Position numbers and translations under genes: made by a program
Notes under the pieces: model-generated
The model's database searches: none
The model's input: only the letters and a program-made list of their open reading frames with translations
Told to the model about the DNA's origin: nothing
Source: Prorocentrum cordatum
Taxonomy: Eukaryota > Sar > Dinophyceae > Prorocentrales > Prorocentraceae
Assembly (NCBI GenBank): GCA_963575745.1
Contig: CAUYUJ010010458.1
Span: forward strand, 160,623-224,622
Direction: 5' to 3'
DNA length: 64,000 nt
In this document: one piece after another, positions 21,650 to 32,380 of the stretch
Layout: every line of letters begins with the position of its first letter
Position numbering within the stretch: the stretch's first letter is position 1

Positions 21650-22033
21650 ACTCCTGTCCACTCCTCCTCTTTTTTCCTCTACTCCTGTCCTCTCTTACTG
21701 TCCTCTGCTCTCCTCTCGTTCCCTCCTCTCCTCTCTTACTGCCCCTTTCTATGTTCCTCTCCTCCTCTCCTCTCCTCTTCTCTTCTCTGCTCATCTGTCC
21801 CCTCGTCCCCTCTGCTCTCTTCTGCTGTCCTCTCCTCCTTTCCTCTTCTCCTCCCCTCCTCTCGTCTTCTGCTCTCGACTCCTCCTCTCCTCTCCTCCCC
21901 TCCTGGTGTCCTTAGACTCCGAAGGGCCAGGCCGTGGAGGAGGAGGAGGAGGAGGAGGAGGAGGAGGAGGAGGAGGAGGAGGAGGAGGAGGAGGAGGAAG
22001 GGGGGAAAAGGAGGAGGAGGAGGAGGGGAGGAG
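21650..22033. repeat. Pyrimidine tract followed by purine tract
   Basis: From 21650 to 21915 the + strand is almost pure pyrimidine (CTCCTCTCCT words); from 21930 to 22033 it is almost pure purine (GGA)n. The two halves are roughly complementary in composition and could form triplex or hairpin structures. Confidence 0.85.
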
Positions 22034-22079
22034 GGCACCCTCCCTGGAATCCAGAGCTTACACTCTGGAGCTTAGGGTT

Positions 22080-23275
22080 TCCGACCTGATTCCCGAGTCT
22101 AGGCCCTGGAGACCAGCTGCGCGCCGCCGATTTGCTACCTCCCTTTTGCTCATCCCCCTTTTTCGGCCAACCCGAGAGGATGCCGCGACGGCGGCGGGGG
22201 CCACTCCAGCCCGCGTCGCCCCCGAAGCGCCTGGGGCCCCCGCCGAGCGCGAGCGCGCTCCCGCTGCTGACACCCAGTCGGTCAGAGAGGCACCCCCAGC
22301 GGCAGCCGCGCAGAGCTCGGCGGAGGAGGCGACGAGAGGGCAGGCCCTTGGCCCCGAGGTCCGCGCGCACCTGGATGCGGCGTTGAACGATGCGCTCCGC
22401 GCCTGGGCGGACAGCGAAGCACTCGATCCAGCGGTGGGGCCAGACAGGGCTCGCCAGCGAGCGTCGGAGTTCAGCGACCTCGTGGGGCAGCAGGTCATCC
22501 TGGGCCCTTCCGAGCGCGGCGCGTTCACTGATTGGATCGCTTGGATGACGAGCGAGACGGGTCGGGATCTCGTCACTGAGCGCGATTGCGTGGCAGCGCC
22601 CGCAGAGATCCAGAGGCGCTCGGTCATCGAGGGGCTGCGAGGCCTGTCGAAGACAGCCCTGAAGCAGCTGTGCAAAGAGCAGGGGCTGTTGCAGTCTGGC
22701 GCAAAAGTGGACCTGATCGCGCGGCTGACCTCGCGCTCGGACACGCCAGCGGGGGGGGGCCCGCGGGCCGAAGCCCGGGAACAAGAAGGCGAGCCCAGCG
22801 GCCCTGCAATCGACGCTCTGAAGGAGGAAGTGGCGGAGGAGGGCGAGCCCGCGGACGACGTCGCGACGAGCGTCGCTCCAGACGAGTCCGAATCGGACGC
22901 CGCGGCGCCCCCGCCGAGGCCAGAGGACCTGCCGGAGGGCTCCCCAGGGGCGGCGGCGGAGGCCGCGGCCGCGCGCATCGCCGCCGCGGCCCCGGCAACG
23001 GGCGGCCCCGGTTCGAGCCGCTGGCCCTGGCCACCCTGCAGGCCGCGGCCGAGGAATACGTTGTCGGCGCGCTGGCCGACGGCCGCGCGCTCGCCGAGCA
23101 TCGGGGCCGAGTGACAGCGCAAGTTCGCGACTTGCACATGGGCACCTGGGCGCGCTCGGACAGCATGGCCACGCACCAGCTGCATATGCCAGACAGATGG
23201 AAGGTCCTCGCCAATAATATTGCCGCGCGCGGGCCCCCTGCGGCCCAGCGCTTGCCCCGCCCCTGGGCTCTCTAG
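22080..23275 (+). CDS. SAP-domain protein with histone H3-like C-terminal segment
   Basis: Two coding segments belong together. The first (about 22150-23000) has an Ala/Pro-rich start, an α-helical stretch around HLDAALNDALRAWADSEA, and a SAP-like motif at 22633-22735 (GLSKTALKQLCKEQGLLQSG then KVDLIARL), a DNA-binding helix-extended-helix found in chromatin proteins. It runs on through an acidic and Ala-rich linker. The second (about 23010-23275, one frame away) reads FEPLALATLQAAAEEYVVGA, then LAEHRGRVTAQVRDLHM. It aligns without gaps to the α2-loop-α3 part of histone H3 (FQSSAVMALQEASEAYLVG, then AIHAKRVTIMPKDIQLA), keeping LQ, E, Y, VG, D, H and RVT. H3 helix α1 and the usual tail are not seen. 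The frame change near 23010 could be an indel, an error or a missed intron. No good start ATG is seen in the SAP frame, so an upstream exon is likely. The stop is TAG at 23273-23275. Confidence 0.6.
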
Positions 23276-23289
23276 GCACTTTCGCGGAG

Positions 23290-24060
23290 GTGTCCCGAGC
23301 GAGGGGGCTCGTGGCGCCGAGGGCCGGGATTTTCGCGCCTTCCGGGCAGGTGCTCCGCAAAATTTCGGTTCCCGCCAGCTGCGGGGCGCAGAGGCGCGGA
23401 GAACTTGGCACCATGGCGCCCCTCGCGCACCGCGGCTGGCGGGAACCGGAAGTTTGGCGAGGTCTTGTCCGGGACGGGCAGAAATCCCGGCCCCCGCCAG
23501 CCGCGGGGCGAACGGCGTGGAAATCTCAGCCCCGGGCGCCCCCGCAGGCCCCGCAGCTGGCGGGAACCAGGATTTTGGCGAGGTCTTGTCTGGAACGCGC
23601 GGGCAGGGGAGTGGAAATCTCAGCCTCTGGCGCGCCCCGCGACTGGCGGGAACCGGGATTTTGGAGAGTTCCCGTCCGGAACGTGCGGAAAGACCCGGTT
23701 CCCGCCAGTTGTGGGGCGCAGGGGCGTGGAAATCTCGGCGCTCCTGCGCCCCGCGGCTGGCGGGAACCAAGATTTTGAGGAGGTCCTGTCCAGAACGCGC
23801 GGAAATCCCGGTTCCCGCCACCCGCGGGGCGCAACTGCGCGGAATCTTAGCTCCTTGCGCCCTTGCGCCCCGCGGATAGCGGGAACCGGGATTTTCGATA
23901 TTCCTGTCCGGAACGCGCGGAAATCCTGGTCCCGGCCCACGGGCGTGGACATTTTGACCCTTGTTTGGCGCCCTGGCGCCCCGCGGGTGGCAAGAATTGG
24001 AAGCGGTGAGTTCCTGCATGGACTGCGCAGGAATCCTGGTTCCTGCTCGTCGCGGGGCGA
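23290..24060 (+). repeat. Tandem array of palindromic units, period about 115 bp
   Basis: GGTTCCCGCCAGC-type arms (about 23366, 23490, 23697, 23811, 23930, 24037) alternate with GCTGGCGGGAACC-type arms (about 23436, 23558, 23644, 23757, 23878, 23985). Each arm is followed by GGGATTTTSG or preceded by GAAATCCC. About six hairpin units result. Both strands are open in several frames because of the symmetry. Confidence 0.85.
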
Positions 24061-24104
24061 GGGGGGGGGCCGAGCCGCAGCCCCCTTTGTCCCACGCTGC
24101 GTGC

Positions 24105-24241
24105 TCGAGAAGGAGGAGGAGGAGGAGGAGGAGGAGGAGAAGGAGGAGGAGGAACAGGAGGAGGAGGAGAAGGAGCAGGAAGAGCAGGAGGAGCAGGAGG
24201 AGGAAGAGGAGGAGAAGGAGGAAGAGGAGGAGGAGATGGAG

Positions 24242-24284
<43 letters not shown>

Positions 24285-24295
24285 TGGACGAGGAG

Positions 24296-24337
<42 letters not shown>

Positions 24338-24515
24338 AAGGAGGGGGAGGAAAAAGAGGAGGAAGGAGGAGGAGGAGGAGGAGGAGGAGGAGGAGGAGAG
24401 GAGGAAGGGAGGAGGAGGAGGAGAGGAGGAGGAGAGACGAGGACGAGGAAGAGGAGAAGGAAGAGGAGGAGGAGGAGGAGGAAGAGGAGGAGGAGGAGGA
24501 GGGGTCTGGTGACTA
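24105..24515. repeat. GGA/GAG and GAGGAC purine-rich array
   Basis: (GGA)n with a regular GAGGAC hexamer section at 24245-24340. Confidence 0.95.
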
Positions 24516-24809
24516 ACACCCCTGGGCCTGGAACCGGCGGCCGCTCGACGCCTACAGGCACTAGCACGACGACAGCACTACGCTACAACACGACCACAAC
24601 CACTGCTGGAGGAGGAGGGGAAGGGGCGCCGAGGAGGAACGCCGAGGAGGAGCGGCCGAAGGCCAGAGAGGAGCGGCCAGAGGCCGCGGAGCGCCCGGAG
24701 GGGCGCCGAGCCGCCCCGGCGCGCGGGCGGGCGCGCCAGGGCCCGCGCCGCGAGACCCGCTCGTGGACCGCCGCCCCGGGGCCCTCCTCGGACCCGAGGG
24801 CCCCGGGGC

Positions 24810-25265
24810 ACCGAGGAGTAGGAGGAGGAGGAGGAGGAGGAGGAGGAGGAGGAGGAGGAGGAGGAGGAGGAGGAGGAGGAGGAGGAGGGAGGAGGAGGAG
24901 GACGAGAAGGAGGAGGAGGAAAGGAGGAGAGGAAAGGAGGAGGAAAGGGAGGAGAGGAGGAGGAGGGAAGAGGAGAAGGAGGAGGGGAGGAGAAGGAGGA
25001 GGAGGGAGGACAAGGAGGAGGAGGAGGAGGAGAGGAGAAGGAGGAGGAGGAGGAGGAGGAGGAGGGGAAGGAGGGGGAGAAGGAGAAGGAGGAGGAGGAG
25101 GAGGAGGAGGTCGAGGAGGATAATGATGGGGACGAGGACGAGGACGAGGACGAAGACGAGGACGAGGAAGAGGAGGAGGAGGAGGAGGAGGAGGAGGAGG
25201 AGGAGGAGGAGAAGAAGGAAGAGGAGGAGGAGGAGGAGGAGGAGGGAGGAGGAGGAGGAGGACTT
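24810..25265. repeat. GGA trinucleotide array
   Basis: Almost continuous (GGA)n with a GAGGAC section at 25130-25165. The 295 bases between this and the previous array (24516-24809) hold mixed GC-rich DNA without a clear gene. Confidence 0.95.
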
Positions 25266-25698
25266 AGAAAATCAAGTGGCAGCCAGAGCCCAGGACCCCA
25301 TCTTCCCGCGCAACTTTGCGAGCCAGATCGATACGCGAGGGTCCCAAGGCCCGAAAGTGGGCGAAATCGCCTGGCTCGAATACATTGAGGCGCCAGGATC
25401 TCAGGGTGGACCCCGCTGGCGGAAGCCTGCGGAGACTTCTGGGGCCCGCCAGTGTCGGCGCCCACGGGGCGGCGGAGCGAAGGCGGTGGCTGTCCGACGG
25501 GGCACCTGCTCTTCGGGAGGCCCTCCCTGCTTTCTGATTTGAGCCTTCTCCGGAGCCTCCGCGCGGGGATTGAAGATTGACGGGAACCAGTGTTTAGTGC
25601 GACGATCTATCGACTCCGCAGCTGTGACGGATCTTAGGGCCTACCTTGGGGGCCGCGCGGCCTTCTCTCCTTCTGGTTCTCTCCTGCGCCTGTGGCCG

Positions 25699-27327
25699 AT
25701 GGGATGGACTGGGCGAGAGTCCATCGCCCTGGCGGCCGCGCTGCTTCCAGGGGACGTCGTGGAGTTCGAGGTCCACGACTATTACGGCAACGGCCAGGGG
25801 TACGGCCTCGTGCAAATATTGGGGCCGCGATTCAGCGCGGCTGTTGCAGGGCCGTTTGTCCTGGCCGAGCCGCTCGCGTTCTCGGACGTTTACTTCGAGT
25901 GGTGGGTCGAGAAAACCTATGGGGCGTACGGCGCCTCCAAGAAGGCGATCACCCTTCACTTCTGCGTGGAGGAGGCCTGCGAGGCGTTCCCGGAGGACGA
26001 CGACGTCTTCCATGTCAACGCCTGGCGCGCAGCTACGGGGGCGTCCTTGGACAGCACGGCGTGGCTCTCCGTGCGCCAGCGGGACCTCGCCAAGTCTGCG
26101 GTGGCGCACGCGGCAGCAGCCGTGCCGGCGGGCGGGGGGCCCCCCGGACCAGCCGCTGGCTTGGGAACGCCGCCTGGTGTGTTCCCGCCGGCCGCGCCCC
26201 CTAGCAGAGGGGCGCCTTCGCCGGGAGCAGCAGCAGGCCAGGTCGCTGGCGGCATCGACGACGACCTTCGAGAGCTGGCCCGGGCGCTGGGGCTGACGAC
26301 GGCACCAGCTCCGGGCGGCGCGGGACCCGAGGCCCGCGGCTCGGCCCTCCCGGAAGCGGCACTGCCCGAGGCCGCCGGGGACGCAGGGCGCCGCGAGGCC
26401 CCGGGGCACGAGCCCAGAGACGCCGCCCTCCGTGCACTCTTGGAGCGCGCTCGGGCACGCAATCCGGCGGAGCCAGCTCGCCAGCCGAGCGCGGCCGTGG
26501 CTGCGCAGGAGTTGTCCACGCGACTCCGTGCCGCCATCGCGGGGCGCGTCCAGCGCGGCGGCGACGCGCACGGGTTTGCCTTGGGGGTCGGCGGCCTCGA
26601 CGACGTGTTCGAGCGCGCCCCGGCGGGGGCCGAGGACGCTGCGGCGGACCGTCGGCGGCATCTGACGGTGGCCCAGGTCGCGGCCAGATGCCCCGGAGCG
26701 TTGTCGCAGACAGCGCTCGAGAAGATGCCAGGCTACTTCGCGGATCGGTTCCGGACCGACGGCGCTGGAGCGGAGCTTTTCCCGGAGGTCGCTCGGATGC
26801 ACCTCCAGACCGTGGTCTTCGCGGCGCGCCCGGAGAATGACATCGGGTTGCGCACCAGCCGCGAGCTGGGGACGCTCGCCCTCGCCATCGACTACATCGC
26901 AGGCGGCCACCTTCTGAAGGCCGTGGACGTCCTGTGCCAGCGCTTCAAAGCCCTGGAGATCGCGACGGACCAGGGCAATTCGAACCATGCCAGGTGGGTC
27001 GAGCTGTTGCCTCCGGCCGACGTGTCATCCTGGAGCCGCGCGGACTTGCGGGAGGCCATCCGGGAGCAGGACCACGAGGTGCGGCCCGGGCTCGCTTCAG
27101 GTCCGGGCGGCGGCAGCCGGGCGAACGGCAGCGGCCAGGATCGGCGGCGGTCGAGGTCGCGGAGCTGGGCCCGGAGGTCAGGAGGCGGCAGGGACGATCG
27201 CGATCGCCGCGGGCGCTCCCGGCCCCGCAGCAGAGGCAAAGGCAAAGGCAAAGACAGGGGCAAGACCGGCGACTGGCGGGGCCGCGGCGCGGGCGGCCGG
27301 AGCCCGAGCCAGAATCGCCGGTGGTGA
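25699..27327 (+). CDS. Gag-like ORF1 of retroelement 2
   Basis: A long uninterrupted frame with balanced amino-acid use. The first in-frame ATG is at 25699; the frame is open further upstream, so the start is uncertain. An N-terminal region (EVHDYYGNGQGYGLVQILG and a VYFEWWVEKTYGAYG segment) is followed by an Ala/Gly/Pro-rich linker. Next comes a conserved-looking block at about 26830-27000 (RTSRELGTLALAIDYIAGG, then VDVLCQRFKALE). The end is Arg/Ser and Gly/Lys-rich (SRSRSW, RGKGKGKDRGKTGDWRG), suited to RNA binding. The central block resembles a domain that I have seen upstream of RTs in dinoflagellate predicted proteins. RT sequence follows within 0.4-1.1 kb, supporting an ORF1 or gag role. 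It is the most intact coding frame in the window. Expression is unknown. Confidence 0.6.
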   Translation: MGWTGRESIALAAALLPGDVVEFEVHDYYGNGQGYGLVQILGPRFSAAVAGPFVLAEPLAFSDVYFEWWVEKTYGAYGASKKAITLHFCVEEACEAFPEDDDVFHVNAWRAATGASLDSTAWLSVRQRDLAKSAVAHAAAAVPAGGGPPGPAAGLGTPPGVFPPAAPPSRGAPSPGAAAGQVAGGIDDDLRELARALGLTTAPAPGGAGPEARGSALPEAALPEAAGDAGRREAPGHEPRDAALRALLERARARNPAEPARQPSAAVAAQELSTRLRAAIAGRVQRGGDAHGFALGVGGLDDVFERAPAGAEDAAADRRRHLTVAQVAARCPGALSQTALEKMPGYFADRFRTDGAGAELFPEVARMHLQTVVFAARPENDIGLRTSRELGTLALAIDYIAGGHLLKAVDVLCQRFKALEIATDQGNSNHARWVELLPPADVSSWSRADLREAIREQDHEVRPGLASGPGGGSRANGSGQDRRRSRSRSWARRSGGGRDDRDRRGRSRPRSRGKGKGKDRGKTGDWRGRGAGGRSPSQNRRW

Positions 27328-29191
27328 GCGCCCGTATCCAGGACGCGGAGCCGGTCGCAGTCTCCGACGTTGCTGGGACTCGGCATTGGATCGATGGCGT
27401 CTGCGTCATCGTCGGTGGCCTTCCCAGCTGGCGGAGAGACGACGGCGCCGTCTATGTGGGGCGGGGCGTTCCGCATCTCGGCCTCTCGCGCACTTGGTGG
27501 GTAGATTTCTTGGGCGGCGCCGGCAGCCCCGCTGGGCGTTCAGCTCACGCGCCGCCCTCCATTTTCGACGGGCTGGCATCCCCCAAAATCCTCTGGGGCG
27601 GAGCCCGCGAGGTGCTTCTGGGACAAGCTCTCTTGATTGGCGCCGAGAGCGAACTGGAGCATGCAAAGCTCACCATCGCGAAGTTTGCGCTCGACCAGGG
27701 TCCGCGGGCAAAGCTTCAGGAGCCTGGGGCATCGCAGGGGCTCCAGGTCCAGTTCCAAGCCGACGGGGCCTCGGTCGCGGTGGTCGGTATCGTCTTGTGG
27801 GAGCACGTGCGATCTCGGCCCGGCAGCTTCGGCACCCTTGTGCGGACCCCCCCGCAGGCGCCATGCAGTTTCTAGCCGGGGCCCGGGAGCTCCTGCCCAC
27901 CGCGCTGCCTGCACCGCCAGACTTTCATCGCCAGGCGCGCGCCGCGCGAGTCACGGGGCATGCGCCCAGACGGGGAGACCTTCAGGACTCGGGGGTCTTC
28001 GCACGACTCTCCCTCATCATCGCCGCGACGAACTTCCTCTACACAGGGGGGCCTCGGCTGCTCACAGAGACTGCGGGGCATCCGGGAGCAGGAACTCCAT
28101 CGCAGAGCGCGGCCATCAACAAGATCCGGCAGCAGGTCAAGATGTGGATCAACGAGGCGCCACCTATGCAGAGAGGCTCCGTCAGGATTCAGACGGACCA
28201 GGGGGGGGGAAGTATTGGGGGTGCGCGGCGGCCCGCGCCCATTCCCTGAGCCGGTGGCCATCGCCCCGGCGCCCCCTCCAGCTGGCGAGGCGGCCTCGGT
28301 GGAGCTCGAACGGCCCCACGATGGGCCGGCACTCGCGGCGCTGCGCGACCCGTCGCGGCCGCGGCTGGCAGAGAAGGACGCCATGGAGCCTCTCCGGCCA
28401 AGTTGCTCGCGGAGTCCGACGGGGAGCATTTCAAGATCTGCCAGAACCTGCACCGGCCTGGCTTGATCGAGGCCTAGGTTGCGAATGAAACTTGGACGCG
28501 CCAGGGAAGGCCCGTCTTCAATGGGCTCTTCGGGGTCCACGAGAAGTGGATCGAGACCGACGGCGGCCCGCGGCGCGCGCCGCGGCTGATCGCGATACGG
28601 GCGCCCACCAATGCCCTCCAGCGGGCGCATGGCGGCGCTGCCCAGCGCACGGGCTATCCAGGGCTTTGGCCTGTGATGGCCATTTTCGAGGACGAGGTTG
28701 GGATCTTCTATTCGGAGGACCAGAAGGCGCGCTTCCATTTGCACGCTGTCCCGCGCCAGTGGCGCGGGGCGTTCGTTCTTGAGAAGAAGGTGCCGCGCGC
28801 TGCTTTGGGGTTCGACGGCGAGGGCGAGGTCCGGCCTCGCTTCCGCGCATGCCCTATGGGCTGGGCCAGCGCTGTGGCTTTCATCCAGGAGGCCCACGAG
28901 AATCTCGTCACCTCGCCGCCGCCACTCGGCGCTGGCATCCCCGCAAATCTTCTAGTGCACATGAGTGCGCCTGCTCCGTTGACGGCTGGCGGGGCGCCCA
29001 GGAATTGGTATTCGGCTTACGTGGGCAACTGGGACCAGGGGAAAATAGTCTTCGAAACCGAGGCTGGGGACTACCTCTACGAGACAGGTCAAGATCACAA
29101 CTGGTCGGGTGAGATCACTACCGGACGATTCAGATCCCAACCGTCAAGGACATGCGGGGCGGGTGAGATCACAACCGCTTTGGAGTTGTAA
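27328..29191 (+). pseudogene. Reverse transcriptase region of retroelement 2, degenerate
   Basis: The reading phase at 27900-28249 carries an ATNFLYTGGPRLL and a WINEAPPMQRGSVR segment typical of the pre-RT region, then a stop. RT follows at 28478-29191: VFNGLFGVHEKWIE, PRLIAIRAPTNALQRAHGG, YSEDQKARFHLHAVPRQWRG (abbreviated), RACPMGWASAVAFIQ, and WYSAYVGNWDQG at the place of the catalytic YxDD box. TAG at 28475-28477 splits it, and 28250-28440 needs a different frame. The YVGN in place of YVDD/YVDN removes the catalytic aspartate. The last 100 bases repeat GGGTGAGATCACWACCG twice. Non-functional copy. Confidence 0.7.
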
Positions 29192-30063
29192 AACCCGCGG
29201 CTCCAGTTAACTGACGAGATTTTGACGATTCTTGGAGATTCGTAAGCCCCGCAATTTCAGCCACCCTTTGTAAGCGCGCGGTGTGGGTTGTCTCCACGCC
29301 GCGTCTTACGAGGGGCCTCTGCGTGTGTGCGGAAGCCGCTCAGCCGCTCGGAATGCCGGAAGAGGTTCGCTCTCGCCCCACAGATCAAAAATGCGCGGGG
29401 GGGGGGGCCGCGATCCGCGATTCAACATTCAACGATGTTTGTTTCTCGGAGCCTCCAGAGTCCAGTCCAGGGAGGCGGGGGGCTCGGGGCGTCTCGGCGA
29501 CCCTGCCTCTCGCTCCGGGCCGGGCTCCGCTGACCGATTACTAGATGCATATATGTATATCTGGTATATGTATTGTGTGTAGACGTATATGTATATAACA
29601 CGGACGCAGTTGAGAGTCGATGGGGGGGGGCCTGGCCCGGCCCGGCCCGCGGCCCACGGCGGGGCCCGGGACTCCGGGACGGGGCCCAGGGCCTCATCAT
29701 CGCAGGTAGGATGCTCATTGCTCATCATTATCATCACCGCTATGATGGTGGGGGAGCCCAGACTATTGTTTGATTTTTTTTGAATAACTACTCCTCCTGT
29801 AAACTCCTGTAGAGGGACAGGGGCGGCCCGACTTAAGCTTGAATCGGCGATCCATCGCCGATAAAGATTGGGAAGTGACCCCGGAAAAAAAACTGCAGGG
29901 TGGGCCATCGAGCCCCCCCCGGCGGCGATGCCGCTGTTGCCCCCGGGCCCCGACGCCACCTCCTCCAGGAAACGCCTCCCGACTCCCGCCGCCGCCGCCG
30001 GGCCGCCGCCTCACCCCGGACCCCAGAGCGGAGCCCGGAGCCCGGAGCCCCTTCCCCCTCCTC

Positions 30064-30094
<31 letters not shown>

Positions 30095-31458
30095 TCCTGG
30101 GAGGAGGAGGAGGACGGCTACCAACTGCGCGTTGGCGCCACCGCCGCCCGCCGCCCTGCCCCATCCGCCCCTCCCGCCTCCCTCCTCTCTCTTCTCCTGC
30201 TGGTCTCCGTACTGTGCTCATCACTGTAGGATGCTCATCATAATCATTATCATCATCGTTATGGTGGGGGAGGAGGAGGACAGCTACCAAGTGCGCGCTG
30301 GCGCCACCGCCGCCCCCCGCGCCCGCTGGCGCACCCGCGGCGCGGGAGGGGCCGCGCCTCAATTCCTGCAGGCTTGGCAGGAATGTTTCAATTTTGGCGC
30401 ATTGTATAAACGCCCGAGCGGCCCCCTTTTTTTTGGGGGCCGGCGGTTCACGGGGGAGGAGGTGACCGTCATCATCCATCATCCCCCCTGCCGCGCCCGC
30501 CCTCCGAGGGCCGCCCTCCCTCCGCGTTCTGGCTGAGGGCCGGGCCGGGCCCACTCTCCCTCCTCCCTCCCCCCCCCTCTCCGCCCCTCCCACCTTCCTC
30601 CTCTCTCCTCTCCCTCCCTGCCTGCCCCTGCCACTTTCCACTTTCCTCTTCCTCCTCCTCTCCCGTCCCCTTGCCCCTCCCCCCTCGCCTCCGCCTGGCC
30701 GGCCTTTTTGCTGCGGCGGACGGAGCGCCGCCGCTGGCGGCGCCGGCGGCGGCAGCCGCAGCGGCAGGCGGCGCAGCGTGGATCACAGCAAGGGCGTCAC
30801 GGACGCCCACAGAGATAGCGAGAGCGTTCGCAGCGGCTGCGGATCTCCGTGGCGGGGGCCAGGGGGCGCACGTGGGAGGAGTCCCGGGAGGAGGGGGGGG
30901 GCGAGGAAAACAATGAGGAAGCAGAGGCTCTGAGGAGGATCGCGAGGGGAAGGGTGCACTGCACTCGAGGAGCGCTGGGGGAGGAGGCCACGCGAGGAGA
31001 AGGACGCGGAGCCTCCGAGGGGGAGGCGCAGCAGGAGGAGGAGGAAGAGGAGGAGGAGGAGGAGGAGAGCGAGGAGGGGAAGGACAAGGGAAGCAAGGGG
31101 GAGGGCGAGTGAGGAGAGAAGATCAAAGGGGTGTGGATTAGCGACGGCTCCTGTTTCCATGCCCGCACTCGTCCTCATAGCTATCCCGTCGGCTCTCCTC
31201 CCCTGCGCCCCGCCTGCCGCCTGCCCCCCCCCCCTGGAATTCAATTGTCCACCCACCCCCTGTCTCCGCCTCCTCCTCCTCCTCCTCCCCCCCTCCTCTT
31301 CTTCCTCGTCCTCTTCCTCCTCTCGGCGGGCGGGAGTGGAGATGGCGATCGCGAGCTGCTCGCCAACCGTGTGGTCGGCCTTGCAGCGCTGGCGCCGGCG
31401 GTCACGCTGCGCGCCGCCGACGCCCTGCAGTGGGGAAGGGGGCGGCGACGACCGACGA
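29192..31458. other. Unassigned; partial duplications and low-complexity DNA
   Basis: A TATATG-rich stretch lies at 29543-29600. GGATGCTCATYRYTCATCATTATCATC-like sequence (shortened) occurs at about 29708 and 30229. GAGGAGGACRGCTACCAA followed by TGCGCG and GGCGCCACCGCCGCC occurs at 30107-30160 and 30269-30320. C/T-rich tracts fill 30550-30690 and GGA tracts 31030-31080. No complete gene is recognised. Confidence 0.55.
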
Positions 31459-31620
31459 TGAGCGATGATTACGACGATGACAATGACGATGATGATGATG
31501 ATCATTACGATGATGATTGCGATGATGAGGATGCTGAAGGTGACGATGACGAGAACGACGATGATGACGACGATGATGGTGGCGGTGATGGCGAGCGGCT
31601 CGCCTCTTCCTCCTCATCCC
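31459..31620. repeat. GAT/GAC microsatellite
   Basis: Imperfect GAT/GAC triplets, open as poly-Asp. Confidence 0.9.
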
Positions 31621-31899
31621 GGTCGTCGTCGTCAACCTGATCGTCATCGTCGCCCCCCCGTTATTCATCCCATCCCCGTCTTTCAACTCCTAGACCCCTC
31701 CCTCCTCCCCTCAGTGCCCCTCAGCGCTCAGCCTTCAGCCTCGTCCTCGCCCATCGCCGCCCTGCGGGTTCCAGGGTAGCGGAGGCGCCGGAGCCCAGAC
31801 CAGCGCTGGTGGCAGCGCTGCTGGCAGCGAGAGGGGGCTGACCTCGTCAGCCACGACGTGATCGGGAGGGGCAGGGTCGGTCTTGCTCTCTCTGATTCA

Positions 31900-32380
31900 G
31901 GTCGTCGTCTTCGGTCAGTCGGTCGGTCGGTCGGTCGGTCGACGTCGATGCCGTCGTCGTCGTCGTCGGAGTCCATGGATTCGCCGGTTCGCCGTTCGTC
32001 GTCGTCGTCATTCGTCGATCGTCGTTGTCGTCGTCGCCGGTCGTCGTCGCCGGTCAGTCTGTCGTTCATCGGATGGTCGGTCGGTCGACGCCGCCTGACG
32101 TTTCCTAGTTCGCCGTTCGTCGTCGTCGTCATTCGTCGATTGTCGTCGTCGTCGCCGGTCGTCGTCGTCGGTCAGTCTGTCGGTCATCGGTTCGGCTGGT
32201 CGGTCGACGCCGTCTGAAATCTGACGTTTCATCGTCGTCGCTCTTCGCCGCTGGTCGTCGTCGTCGTCGTCGTCGTCGTTAGTTGATCGTCTTCCTCGTC
32301 GCCAGTCGTCGTCGTCGTCGTCGTCGACTCTCGGCGCGACGACGACGTCGCTCACTCGCGGTGCGATCGCGTGACATGAG
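31900..32380. repeat. GTC/GGTC cryptic simple repeat
   Basis: Blocks of (GTC)n and (GGTC)n alternate with short unique words; TTCGCCGTTCGTCGTCGTCA is repeated at about 31984 and 32110, and CGGTCGGTCGACGCCG twice. This is a degenerate higher-order array of about 125 bp. Confidence 0.8.

Noticed and set aside
22066-22080. Telomere-like TTAGGGTTT
   Set aside because: A single occurrence without tandem TTTAGGG units.
23290-24019. Long frames on both strands over the hairpin array (part of a 653-codon minus frame)
   Set aside because: The palindromic tandem repeat makes both strands open; peptides are repeats of the same unit, and the minus frame overlaps the better-supported SAP-H3 gene.
24100-25540. 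Poly-Glu/Gly/Arg long frames
   Set aside because: Products of GGA arrays read in different frames.
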